Positions 54,589 through 64,000 of a DNA stretch of 64,000 nt are shown piece by piece; positions within the stretch are counted from its first letter, which is position 1, and every line of letters starts with the position of its first letter. The notes under the pieces are model-generated. The model did no database searches. It was not told the DNA's origin and was given only the letters and a program-made list of their open reading frames with translations. A program made the position numbers and the translations under genes. Location of the stretch: positions 64,501 to 128,500 of the forward strand of contig OX359200.1 of assembly GCA_947172415.1 (NCBI GenBank), read 5' to 3'. The stretch comes from Chondrosia reniformis (lineage: Eukaryota > Porifera > Demospongiae > Chondrillida > Chondrillidae).

Positions 54589-57500
54589 ATGGTCAACGTG
54601 CTCCGATCGCACCTTGCCATCGATCCCGAAGTTGTTTTAAAAAGAAGAAAGGACATCTTATTTGTGTCCCTCAGCGACGAATGTGGTAACACTCAGTGTA
54701 CTTTCGTGCGTCTTCGTTTCAGCTGTCTGCTATTCTTTAGGAGACCTCCAAATGTACGGCCGATCTGTGCTCGATCGACTTCTGAAAGAGCGCTGTGATG
54801 TAATAGAGATATGCGCTGCTCTCTTGAACGAGTTCTGTATGCTCAACTGGACAGGCCCGAAGCAGGCAGCGCCGCTTCGTAAACAGATGGATCTTCCAAT
54901 CCCTCAGACACACTGGGTTAGTTAGAAGGTCACGTGACCACAGGTGACCCCAGTAACACTTTAGATGTGGCTGCTTCATTTTGCAGGATGGGTGGAATGA
55001 GACTGCACAGAAATGTCTTTCAGAGAGTGGAGAGGTGTGCGTGCCTGTTAATTACCTTTTTAGCTCAATCATACGAGTGACCACTGCTTCCTTAGGACTT
55101 CTACGCATTTGCCTCAGAGCCAATTTTGTTGTATTTAGCCAAGCTCATATTGCAGAACAGCAAAGATCATGTTAACAAGCAGGTTACTGACTTATAGGGG
55201 CTTTGAGTGCATTGAAGACTTACAGCGCTTGCTTTATAGGAATGGTCGTTATGGTGCATGCGTTGTCTGTTAGCACAGCAAAAGATGCTATCAGAAGCTG
55301 TCTCAACTCTCTGGGAGATTGTCAAGGGCTTGTTAGGTATTGTGTGCAGTGTGTTGGGCTGGCCGTGATTGACAGCTCTATGTGTGTTCCTCTTAAGGGT
55401 CTCTGGAGGAGCTTGTTCGAGAGGAGAAGAGTGCTCTATCAGATTCACAGAAAAGCGAGGTTCTCCTCGAGATGGGCACTGCAGCTCTGATGTACCTTGA
55501 TTATGACAAGGCACAAGTGAGCCGTGAAGCACGTATATCTCACTAGTGATACATCCTGTGCTGTGATACACACAGAAGTACATACTGGAGGCTCAGGAAC
55601 TTTCCGGAATTAAAGCAGAGTTAACAGGTACATTTGCCTTGCAATTCATTAAGGAGCTAACTAACTGACTAAAATAGACTTATGTACTTACGGAGCTAAT
55701 TGTACAATCAAATATGTTTAGCTTTCTTTTGCAAAGTGACGAGTATAAAGTGTTTACTGTTTATGCACAATTTGTATGATCACACGAGTTGAATATACAT
55801 ATTGTGTTATTGTCATCTCGCAAAAGGTGTGCTGGGAAAGAGAACGAAATTCCAAGAAAACGAGATTGCACAATTGGTATTGAATGTTGCACAATCAGAT
55901 AAAAATGGTACAAACAGTGAACCACCAGCCTCTTTGCTACCCAAGGTAAGCTAGTGTCACGCCTCCCTCCTCTTCTGCCACACCTGCTCCACTTCAAAGG
56001 GTCTATCCATTCCCTGCATGACCCACAGAACGTACTTCTCAACGATGACACTGTTTTGGATAAAATAAAGTTTTCTGACAATTCTTCAATTGTCTTACCT
56101 CACAGCCCACTCCAGCAAGCAGCAGTATTGAGCTACTGGTTAGCCCCGCCACCCACCCACGAGTACTGATGTAATGTGTTTTTTATATACATGTAGTTAT
56201 TGGATCAAAAAGTCAGCTCCAGGTGAGAGACTTAAGACTGAAGAGATTGAAGCTCATCTGAGAGTATGTTTACATGCATTTATTTAATACATAATTAAAG
56301 GGTTCTCCTCATTTGTAGAGTATCTTTAATAGGCCAATGAATTGGGCCATACAATCAGCTGCATTATTTCTACGTTGCACTATTGAGAAAGATCGTCGCA
56401 TCAAAGTTGAGCGCTCTCTGTCGCAGCTGCAAGAGCTAGTCGATCAGTTTGCTTCTCCCAAACCTCCAGCCACAGAGAGACTCGACCACTTTTACTGCAG
56501 CAATATGCCACTTCATTGGGTTCTTGAGGTATATGCAGAAAGGTGTCCCTTCATTGAAAGCTTTAGAGCTTGTTCTACTGCAGAAGGAGTTGGCAAGTCA
56601 TTTAGAGTCACTGGGATGCCATTCAAGTGCAGTAGAAGTGTATGAACGTTTGCACCTCTGGCAGAATGTCATCCAATGCTACACCTCCATAGGACGGCAT
56701 GCTAAGGTGGGCGTGGCTCAGTGGGTGTGGCTCAGTGGGCGTGGCCCAGTACTCTTGTGGATCTCTCTTTTATAGGCAGAAGGTATTATCAGAGAACAAC
56801 TCAAGATCAAAGAATCTCCATCTCTGTGGTGTTGCCTGGGTGATGTCACCAAGGTAACAGTTGCATAAGGATTTATAACAGGAATGCTAACTGCATGTTG
56901 TGCTCTCTAGGATGAGCAGTACTACCTGAAGTCGTGGGAGGTGTCGGGAGAACGGTACTTTAAAGCAATGACATCACTCGGCATGATGTACCTCAGAGAA
57001 AAGAAGGTTGTTTTACAAGACACAGTATTTAGTATACTAGACACACTATAGTATACTAGACATACTGTATAGTGTATACTATATGCACTATTAGTTGTAC
57101 TGATATTATTCTGTTCAAATTTTAGTTTGCTGAGTCAGCAAAATGTTTAAAGAAGTCAGTAAACATTAATTTTATTCAAGTGGGGGTGTGGTTTGCCTTG
57201 GGACACGCCCACAGTCAGCTGGACAAATTCCAAGAGGCAGCCGCTGCGTATCATAACTGTGTCACACTGGAGCCAGAGGTAGGAGCTAGTGTGGGTGGTC
57301 TGTTTGTGAGTCTTTAGTGCATCCTTACACTGCAGAATGGAGAGGCTTGGAACAATTTGGCGGCCATGTTTATTAAGCTTTCAAACAAGTAAGTGAAGTG
57401 GCCACTTCCAAGCAGCCATCTCATTTGTGATACTTTCCCTGACAAAGGACAAAAGCTCATAGTATATTACAGGAAGCTCTAAAAAGGAATTTTGAAAGTT

Positions 57501-58559
57501 GGAAAATTTGGGAAAACTACCTTTTAGTGAGTCGCTAGTAGGTTTTAAGAGCATGTACAGACAGTTTCCATTCCAAATTCAAAGGTGAGTATGGATGTTA
57601 GAGCCTTTGGTGATGCCATCACAGCCATTAACAGACTGATGGATCTCAAAGACAAATACTGCGACACGGAGGTCAGTCCTGACATGTGTTGATATGGTCC
57701 TCTCTCTACTCGAGTACATGTTTGTCATGTCTATAGCTGCTGGGTCACTTGGTGTCAGCTGTAATTGAAGAGGAGCAAAACTCGTCTCATCGATCTGGTA
57801 TGTTTGTGATAATCACCTGATGGTCATGTGACCACCATATATTCATTACTCCTCTAACAAATTGTGCCTTCCAGCAAGCGGACTGTACAAGTCTTTGGGA
57901 GAGCTACTGCAAAGAGTCCAATCAGAGGTACTTTGCCATCCATTTACTGAATGTAATATGAGAGCTTCTTTGCTGGCCTGCAGGTGAGTACCAATCAGGA
58001 AGTGTGGAGGCTGTGTGCAAGGTATCACAGAAGTGCAAGTGACCTGGCCAGCCACAAGGAGGTACAATACATTAGGTTACCTTTAGATCACCACTGACCC
58101 CTGACCCCTGACCCCTCTGTACAGGGGCTGCACGACCTACAGAAGGCCCACAGACTGTCCAAGCAGGAGGAAGGTTGGGAGAGAACAGTGGAGGGAATAC
58201 AGAGCATGCACACACTGACACTAGAATACTGTCAAGGTGGGTGTTGGCACAGTTTAGCAGTGAAAAGATTACTTGTACAATATTCTCTTGTCTAGTGTGT
58301 TATGAGGTGTGTGGAGAGGCAGAGGAGGGGACCTTTAAGAGGCAATGCCTCTCCTCCCTGAAGCTTGCAGTGCAGGGAGTCATTGGAAGGATTAAAGTAT
58401 GGAACTCGTATCTTTATAATTTTGTGTATATAAAAATATATATTTCTGTAGAGATTTGGACTGGATGATAATTCTATTCCAGAATCAATCTCGAAGGTAA
58501 AAAGTGAACTTGAAGCAGAAATAGAAAATATTAAACTGAAATTGGAAAAAGTGAACTAA
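54589..58559 (+). CDS. TTC27: Tetratricopeptide repeat protein 27, many exons
   Basis: TTC27 is a conserved TPR protein. The first exons are 54589-54685 and 54723-54916 ([26 protein letters not shown]). Later exons give [58 protein letters not shown] (a strong TTC27 match), [34 protein letters not shown]-type sequence, then the TPR region ([78 protein letters not shown]). The last exon ends [13 protein letters not shown] and stops at 58559. Introns are 45-100 bp. Exon edges between about 55190 and 55330 were not fully resolved. It converges on PRDX5 with about 107 bp between stops. Confidence 0.88.
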
Positions 58560-58666
58560 AGATGATGAACCTGTCACATAATAAATCTATGTGCCTATGA
58601 TGTTATTTAAAGAATGTTAAGTGAATATCTGCTCCTAATTCTCGAGAGAACTGCGTTGCGCGCGGA

Positions 58667-59221
58667 CTAGAGTTGGTCCAATATTTTTTCTGCCAAAGTG
58701 CACGTCAAACCATATCCATCTGGTTCGATATTCAATGCAGTGACGCGGCCATCCTTCACAACCATCGAGTAACGCTTGGAACGTATTCCTCCCAAAACTC
58801 TCGCATCCACGGTTAAGTCTACTGCTTTGCTAAACTCTGCATTCGTGTCAGCCAGCATGCGCACTTTTCCTTCAGTTTTGTGCGCCTCTCCCCAAGCGGA
58901 CATCACGAACGGGTCGTTAACGCTAACACACGCCACCAGATCGACTCCTTTGTCCTTAAACTTCTGAAAGTCCTGTATGTATCCGGGAAGGTGAGTCTTG
59001 CTGCATCCAGGAGTAAAGGCACCAGGGACAGCGAACAAGATGCCAGTTTTTCCTTTAAAAAGTTCCAAAATATTAACTCTGCTTTCGTTACTTCCTTCAT
59101 CCAGTTCGATAGAAGGAAGCTCGTCTCCAACTTTGATTGGCATTCTTAACAGTCTGCTTGAGGAAATGGAGCGTCTTACCAGTCTCAGCATTATACGCAT
59201 ATGGGCGCTTATTAGCCGCAT
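58667..59221 (-). CDS. PRDX5: Peroxiredoxin 5, intronless, with N-terminal presequence
   Basis: PRDX5 is an atypical 2-Cys thiol peroxidase reducing H2O2 and peroxynitrite. A single 184-aa frame begins with a basic, Ser/Leu-rich, acid-free presequence (MRLISAHMRIMLRLVRRSIS) typical of mitochondrial import. The mature part starts at PIKVGDELPS. The peroxidatic Cys is in PGAFTPGCSKTHLPG, the resolving Cys is in GLTCTLAEK, and a third family Cys is in LVACVSVND. Downstream in-frame Mets at 59200 and later could give a shorter or non-mitochondrial form. It is intronless and is head to head with RPRD1, with 20 bp between start codons. Confidence 0.96.
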   Translation of the reverse strand: MRLISAHMRIMLRLVRRSISSSRLLRMPIKVGDELPSIELDEGSNESRVNILELFKGKTGILFAVPGAFTPGCSKTHLPGYIQDFQKFKDKGVDLVACVSVNDPFVMSAWGEAHKTEGKVRMLADTNAEFSKAVDLTVDARVLGGIRSKRYSMVVKDGRVTALNIEPDGYGLTCTLAEKILDQL

Positions 59222-59241
59222 TCCCTAACTTACAAAGAAAA
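59222..59241. promoter_or_regulatory. 20-bp gap between divergent PRDX5 and RPRD1 start codons
   Basis: If both first ATGs are used, only 20 bp lie between coding sequences, so each transcript's 5' UTR and promoter must extend into the other gene's coding exon. Use of the PRDX5 Met at 59200 would widen the gap to 41 bp. Confidence 0.55.
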
Positions 59242-60955
59242 ATGGCAACCACTCCATTCTCAAGTTCAGTACTAGCTACGAAGCTGAAGGAGCTACAGAA
59301 CACGATTCATAGCATACAGACACTATCACTATGGCTTATCCATCACAGAAGACACGCAAAGCATGTTGCGGACATATGGATGAAAGAGTTTCAGCGTTGT
59401 AAGTGGCGCCTAAAGCGTACCCCCTATAGTCATTTGAGGATTAAATGGATCGTGTACGTGTGATTGTCTCCATTTTAGTAAGCGGGTCAAGGCAGCTAGC
59501 TTTAATGTATTTAGCTAATGACGTCATTCAGAACAGCAAGCGCAAAGGGCCAGAATACGGAGTGGAGTACGAGAGGGTCCTGCCGAAAGCTTTCAAGGTC
59601 GTTCACAAGTGAGTTATCAGGTATGCATATCCGTTACGTGTCTAGTGGTAATGGTTGGCGATGCAGGAGTCGTGATCATCAAATCAAGAAAGCAGTTCAT
59701 CGAATGTTGAATGTCTGGGAACAAAGAAATGTCTTTGACGAGCTCTTCATTAATGAACTAAGAGTTGTTCTTGGTGAGTCACTCTTGATCCATCCATCCA
59801 TCCATCCATCCACCCACCCATCCATCCATCCATCCACCCACCCATCCATCCACCCATCCATCCATCCACCCACCCATCCATCTATCATCTATCCATCTTC
59901 TGTAGGTGATGATGTAAAAACTGAGGAAATTGAGGCCAAGAAATTAAAACTTGAAAGAGCACTCTCTTTGGAAGAAATTCCTACTGAAGTAAAGCCTCCA
60001 GATGTAAGTTCTTATACTGTAAACCTCTCTTGTACCCTGTAGGTAGACCCTTGTACCCTATACATATGTCTACGTATGTCTACTTATGTCTATACGTATG
60101 TCTATACGTATGTCTACGTATGTCTACGTATGTCTACTTATGTCTACGTATGTCTATACGTATGTCTACGTATGTCTACGTATGTCTACGTATGTCTACG
60201 TATGTCTATACGTATGTCTACGTATGTCTACGTATGTCTACGTATGTCTACGTATGTCTATACGTATGTCTACTTATGTCTACGTATGTCTACGTATGTC
60301 TATACGTATGTCTACTTATGTCTACGTATGTCTATACGTATGTCTACCAAAGTTTCAATGCAAGTCACCTATATTGTACCATGTAGGTAGAAAGTATGTT
60401 AAAGAGAGTTAGTATTTTATTTAATATGGAAAAGCAACAAAAGAATTTAAAAGTTCAACAGAATATTGATGCCACTTACTCGGTTGTCATGGCAACAGGA
60501 AGTACTGCAAACATAACAGGTATGCACTCTGTAACTACATAGGGTAGACCTAAGGGTTGAGCGACATCTCTTTGACACAGAGCCATCCGAAGCTGAGCGC
60601 TTGTTTAAACATGTTGATGAGCTAGTTGTAATGTTGTCTGAGCAGCGTTCAGCGCTCACTGAGAGGGTCACAGAAAGGGAGCACTTGGACACTCAACTGA
60701 CGACATCTATACATCACCACAGGAAACAGGTGAAGAGCTCTGAACACACTCTTGAGGTATGTACCTTCTGCCAAACACTCCGAGTGTCTACTAATTAGCG
60801 CCACTCTTCCATATTAGGAAACAAAGCAAAAACTGGAAAAGGTCAATTTGCTAAAGGAAGATTTGAAGGTTCACTTGGGTAGACTTCCAGACTTGTCTAA
60901 ATTGACCTCTGTCGAGTTTGCACCGTTACCAGCAGTGGGAGAGCTGTTCAATTAA
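59242..60955 (+). CDS. RPRD1: RPRD1-type CID-domain protein (RNA polymerase II CTD-binding), 7 exons
   Basis: RPRD1A/B (yeast Rtt103-like) bind the RNA polymerase II C-terminal domain through a CID and recruit a CTD phosphatase. Exons are 59242-59398, 59479-59608, 59667-59773, 59906-60003, 60387-60519, 60581-60756 and 60818-60955, giving 312 aa (human RPRD1B 326). The CID shows [31 protein letters not shown] and [14 protein letters not shown]. The C-terminal coiled coil contains [18 protein letters not shown] and ends LPAVGELF, like the human tail. Introns 3 and 4 carry a tetranucleotide array and a TGTCTACGTA minisatellite. The call is at RPRD1A/B family level. Confidence 0.94.
59789..59894. 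repeat. (CCAT/CCAC)n tetranucleotide array in RPRD1 intron 3
   Basis: About 26 units of CATC and CACC in mixed order fill the intron between exons ending 59773 and starting 59906. Confidence 0.95.
60066..60346. repeat. 10/12-bp minisatellite (TGTCTACGTA and TGTCTATACGTA) in RPRD1 intron 4
   Basis: About 26 units alternate between a 10-bp and a 12-bp form, the latter with an extra TA. The order of forms is irregular. The array occupies most of the intron at 60004-60386. Confidence 0.95.
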
Positions 60956-61050
60956 TGTGCAGTGCATATTATTGTATATACCGAACGGGCGACTATTTCA
61001 ACCGAACTGCAAAAGGCGTCTATCAATACGACAGTTAAAATGGCGGTAAA

Positions 61051-64000
61051 ATGAAACACGCAAAGAAACACTACAAAAGGAAACATCGTCACAGAGTCGC
61101 TGAAGAAGCGTATGAATATAGTGATTCGCAGGACAGATACGCGACAGGCGGTTAGTCGTCGTACGATCTAGTTAATCGTCATGTGTCGATGTTCCATTTT
61201 ATCAATAGAGAGATCTGAGGAGTTGAAGATATCTTTGTCCATTCGCTACTCAAAGGACGGCTCCAAATATAGAGTGCTTGGACATGCTAGCTCCATCTCC
61301 GCGGAACAGCCGACGACTAGTATAAAAATTAAGTTACAGAAACCTCGAGTGGGTTTAACAGTCGAGCAGCTCGAGCATGAAGAGCTGAGCAAGAAGAAGG
61401 GAAGGAAACATAAAAAGAAGAAGCGTCCTCATAAGTCACCTGTTAAAGAGAGCCAACCGGAGGCGCTGCCGGCAGAGGTTGGGTACGATGCTGACTTGGA
61501 GATGAGTATGGATGTATCCCTCCCATTGAAGGCACTGAAGAGGAACACTCAACAAGTGTCAGAGAGAAGAACAGTTGGGGGGAAGCATGTGACCGCACCT
61601 CATCCAGCTGGGGACACGCCCATCAGTCCAGTGGAGAAGAAGAGAAAGAAAGCACTCAAAGATGAGAGCCAGGATAGTGAAGTGTCAGATCTGGATATTG
61701 AAGACAGTGTTCCCTCAATCTTCCTCGGTAAGTTTCCAACCAAATGTGCTTTGTGTTCAATGGTTGTGTCACACTGTGTACGTGTGTCTGCTGTGTACGT
61801 GTGTCTGCTGTGTACGTGTGTTTGCTGTGTACGTGTGTTTGCTGTGTACGTGTGTCTGCTGTGTACGTGTGTCTGCTGTGTACGTGTGTTTGCTGTGTAC
61901 GTGTGTCTGCTGTGTACGTGTGTCTGCTGTGTACGTGTGTCTGCTGTGTACGTGTGTCTGCTGTGTACGTGTGTCTGCTGTGTACGTGTGTCTACTGTGT
62001 ACGTGTGTCTACTGTGTACGTGTGTCTGCTGTGTACGTGTGTCTGCTGTGTACGTGTGTCTGCTGTGTACGTGTGTCTGCTGTGTACGTGTGTCTACTGT
62101 GTACGTGTGTCTACTGTGTACGTGTGTCTGCTGTGTACATGTGTTTGCTGTGTACGTGTGTCTACTGTGTACGTGTGTTTGCTGTGTACAGAGGTGGACA
62201 TGGTGGAGGCATATAAATCTTTTTTACATAACATTCACGGAATGATACAGAGGTTAGATGTTGGGTGTGCATCATTTGGAAGAGATATGTGAACATTAAT
62301 ATTCTGTTCCTTCAGGAGAGATCTTGGAGGTATATTTTCTGAGCCAGTGACAGAAGAGATCGCTCCGGGATACTCAAATCTGATATCCCAGCCAATGGAC
62401 CTGGCAACCATGTCAAAGAAGATTGATGACAACTTGTACCCTTCTGTGAAAGATTTTAGGGTAAAACCCTTTCATTTGCATGTCATGTGACTTGGTGTCA
62501 GTTGGCTGTGCCATGTGTTTAGGACGATCTTGTGCTGATGTGCAAGAATGCAATGACCTACAACACGACTGACACTATATATTATCAGGCAGCTCACCAG
62601 TTCCTGGCAGTGAGCCTGAGGATCATGATAACAGTGAGACCTGACTGAGTGAGTGGTCTGGTGTTTCACTTGTCAACTGACCGTGTTGCTTTGTCTCCTC
62701 AGGAGCTGGAGGGTCGACCAGACATTTTACAGCGTTTTGGTGGTATACCAGAAATGGAGACCTCTTCAGAGTTCCCAATAAAGCCCACCAATGTCAAGAT
62801 CAACACTAAAAAACCGTTTGTCTGTCAATATAGTCTCAAAATGTTAAAAAAGATATATGCACAGAGAGATGGGTTAGTCTTGGCAAGCCAGCATGTTCCA
62901 GAGGTAGCCATTTTGTTCTTATTAATTATATATAGGCAGATCCATGAACGTCTAAAAGTTAAGGTTCCTCCAGAGCTTTGTCAGGAAGTAGCTGAGGTTG
63001 TCATGGAAACTGATTCCAGCTCTATGCATGTTGGAGATTGCTCAGAAAAGTGTCAGTGGATGTACTTGCCGTCTGATGAGGAGTACAAAATGGAGGTTGA
63101 ACACATGATAGGCAGTCTAATGGAAGGGCTGGAGGAGGGAGACCAAGAAAACATGGCTACCTACTGCTTTCTGAACAAGAGTGAAGGAGGCAGGGTGACT
63201 ACAAATATCATTAACCCTGATGGTGTAGAATGTGAGGAAGTGTTTGTATCTCTTAATAGTCAATATACGTATGTCCCTCTTCTGCTCTGTATAGGTAAGT
63301 CTATCGATCTATCTGTCCTGAACACAAAGATCCAAGAGGGCAATCACGCTACCTACCTCCTGGAGACGGAAGATAGCAAACTGAAAAGTAGACCCATACC
63401 ATACATGATGTATGGGCCCTATGGCTCATTCTCCCCAGTATATGATTCAACCTTTGCCACTTTGTCAAGAATGGACAGCGACCTCCTGTACTCCACTTAT
63501 GGAGATGACACTGGAGTGAGCTATGCTCACAGGTTAGTGTAAATATTTCAAGCATACGAGTACAGGAATGTTTCTGACCTGTAGATTCCTTTAGTGTCCA
63601 CATAATTGAGAATTCTTTCCCTCTCTCCGCTGTTCATGTCTGTTCATATCCAGCCTTAGTCAGTTTGTTGAAGGAACAGGATCGTTTGTGATGGAAATGG
63701 CCAACTCAATGTTGAACACTCTCACTTGTAAGAGACATCACAGTCTTATGCAAAAGTTAAAGAAAGACAAAGGTCAGCCAGAAGGGGAGGTACCTTCAAG
63801 TGACAAGCCGGTCACAAGAGAAGAAGCTCCTGCAAGTTCAACTGTGATAATTCCTAAGTTGGAAACTATTCAAACTGCTACACCAGTGATTATACCAGCT
63901 ACAGAGGTAGCTCCCATCTCTACAGAGGTAGCTCCCATCTCTACAGGGACAGCTCCCATCTCTACAGTGGCAGCTCCCATCTCTACAGGGACAGCTCCCA
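61051..64000 (+). CDS. BRD7/BRD9-like bromodomain protein, 3' end beyond window
   Basis: BRD7 and BRD9 are acetyl-lysine readers in PBAF and ncBAF complexes. Exon 1 is 61051-61150 (MKHAKKHYKRKHRHR, like the BRD7/9 N-terminus) and exon 2 is 61209-61727, Lys-rich. Then comes EVDMVEAYKSFLHNIHGMIQ, and the bromodomain core RDLGGIFSEPVTEEIAPGYS, PMDLATMSKKIDDN, NAMTYNTTDTIYYQAA. The Asn-Thr in TYNTTDTIYY is in the acetyl-lysine contact position. Downstream, YSTYGDDTGVSYAH then LSQFVEGTGSF match the conserved BRD7/9 region (YSAYGDETGVQ in BRD9). From about 63898 the coding sequence becomes a 21-bp tandem repeat (EVAPIST-type), still open at the window edge. The gene is truncated by the window. I cannot separate BRD7 from BRD9. 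Confidence 0.9.
61780..62190. repeat. 17-bp minisatellite (TGTGTACGTGTGTCTGC) in BRD7/9-like intron 2
   Basis: About 24 copies of a 17-bp unit with C/T and G/A variants. The last copy contributes the acceptor (TGTGTACAG). Because 17 is not a multiple of three, all frames cycle, and the array is non-coding. Confidence 0.95.
63898..64000. repeat. Coding 21-bp repeat at window edge in BRD7/9-like gene
   Basis: Units of the form ACAGAGGTAGCTCCCATCTC plus T encode TEVAPIS/TGTAPIS. At least five copies are visible and the array continues past the window. Confidence 0.85.

Noticed and set aside
61181-62292. Long frames over the 17-bp repeat in the BRD7/9-like gene
   Set aside because: The repeat lies in an intron; splicing 61727 to the exon just after TGTGTACAG restores bromodomain homology.

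Overview
ORGANISM. This is nuclear DNA from a compact animal genome. Nearly every gene is split by introns of about 45-70 bp, neighbouring genes are tens of base pairs apart, and several head-to-head pairs share a gap shorter than 100 bp. The gene set (ACTR5, HELLS, a CHD7-type remodeller, ANKRD11/12-like, BRD7/9-like, SIRT5, RABEPK, TTC27, RPRD1, PRDX5 and delta-tubulin) is metazoan and includes a marker of cells with triplet centrioles. Tiny introns, very tight packing and abundant minisatellites suggest an early-branching metazoan, most likely a sponge. That assignment is inference, because no species marker was searched. LEFT GENE BLOCK (1-18.2 kb). In order: ACTR5 (+); an unrecognised multi-pass membrane protein (+); an unrecognised secreted or GPI-anchored protein (-) head to head with a type I membrane protein carrying an MRH-like domain (+); SIRT5 (+); a divergent Rab-like GTPase (-) head to head with HELLS (+); RABEPK (+); an ANKRD11/12-like gene (-); and intronless delta-tubulin (-). 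Exon joins were derived by hand. They keep frame throughout and include two GC-AG introns, a 10-nt first exon and a 17-nt microexon. SATELLITE BLOCK (about 18.5-40.9 kb). A 22-kb tandem array of about 88 monomers of about 170 bp is interrupted seven times by a nearly invariant 1.06-kb unit rich in inverted repeats. Exact long-range offsets (9092, 2068, 11470 and about 680 bp) show higher-order duplication. A decayed monomer survives just outside the right edge. The repeated unit has no recognisable coding capacity and resembles nothing I can name. RIGHT GENE BLOCK (41.4-64 kb). In order: a CHD6-9/kismet-type remodeller (-) with a minisatellite-encoded N-terminal repeat; an intronless gene (-) fusing a guanylate-kinase domain to an ELMO (Arf/Arl GAP-type) domain, with Grb2-type YVNx motifs and a 39-bp coding minisatellite; TTC27 (+), starting 49 bp from it; PRDX5 (-) and RPRD1 (+), whose start codons are separated by 20 bp; and a BRD7/9-like gene (+) running off the window. 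HOW THE GENES RELATE. Five genes encode chromatin factors: the INO80 subunit ARP5, HELLS, a CHD7-type protein, a BRD7/9-type BAF-complex bromodomain protein and an ANKRD11/12-type co-regulator. They are scattered rather than operonic. The most unusual items are the hairpin-rich repeat inside the satellite, the GuK-ELMO fusion and the extremely short divergent promoters.
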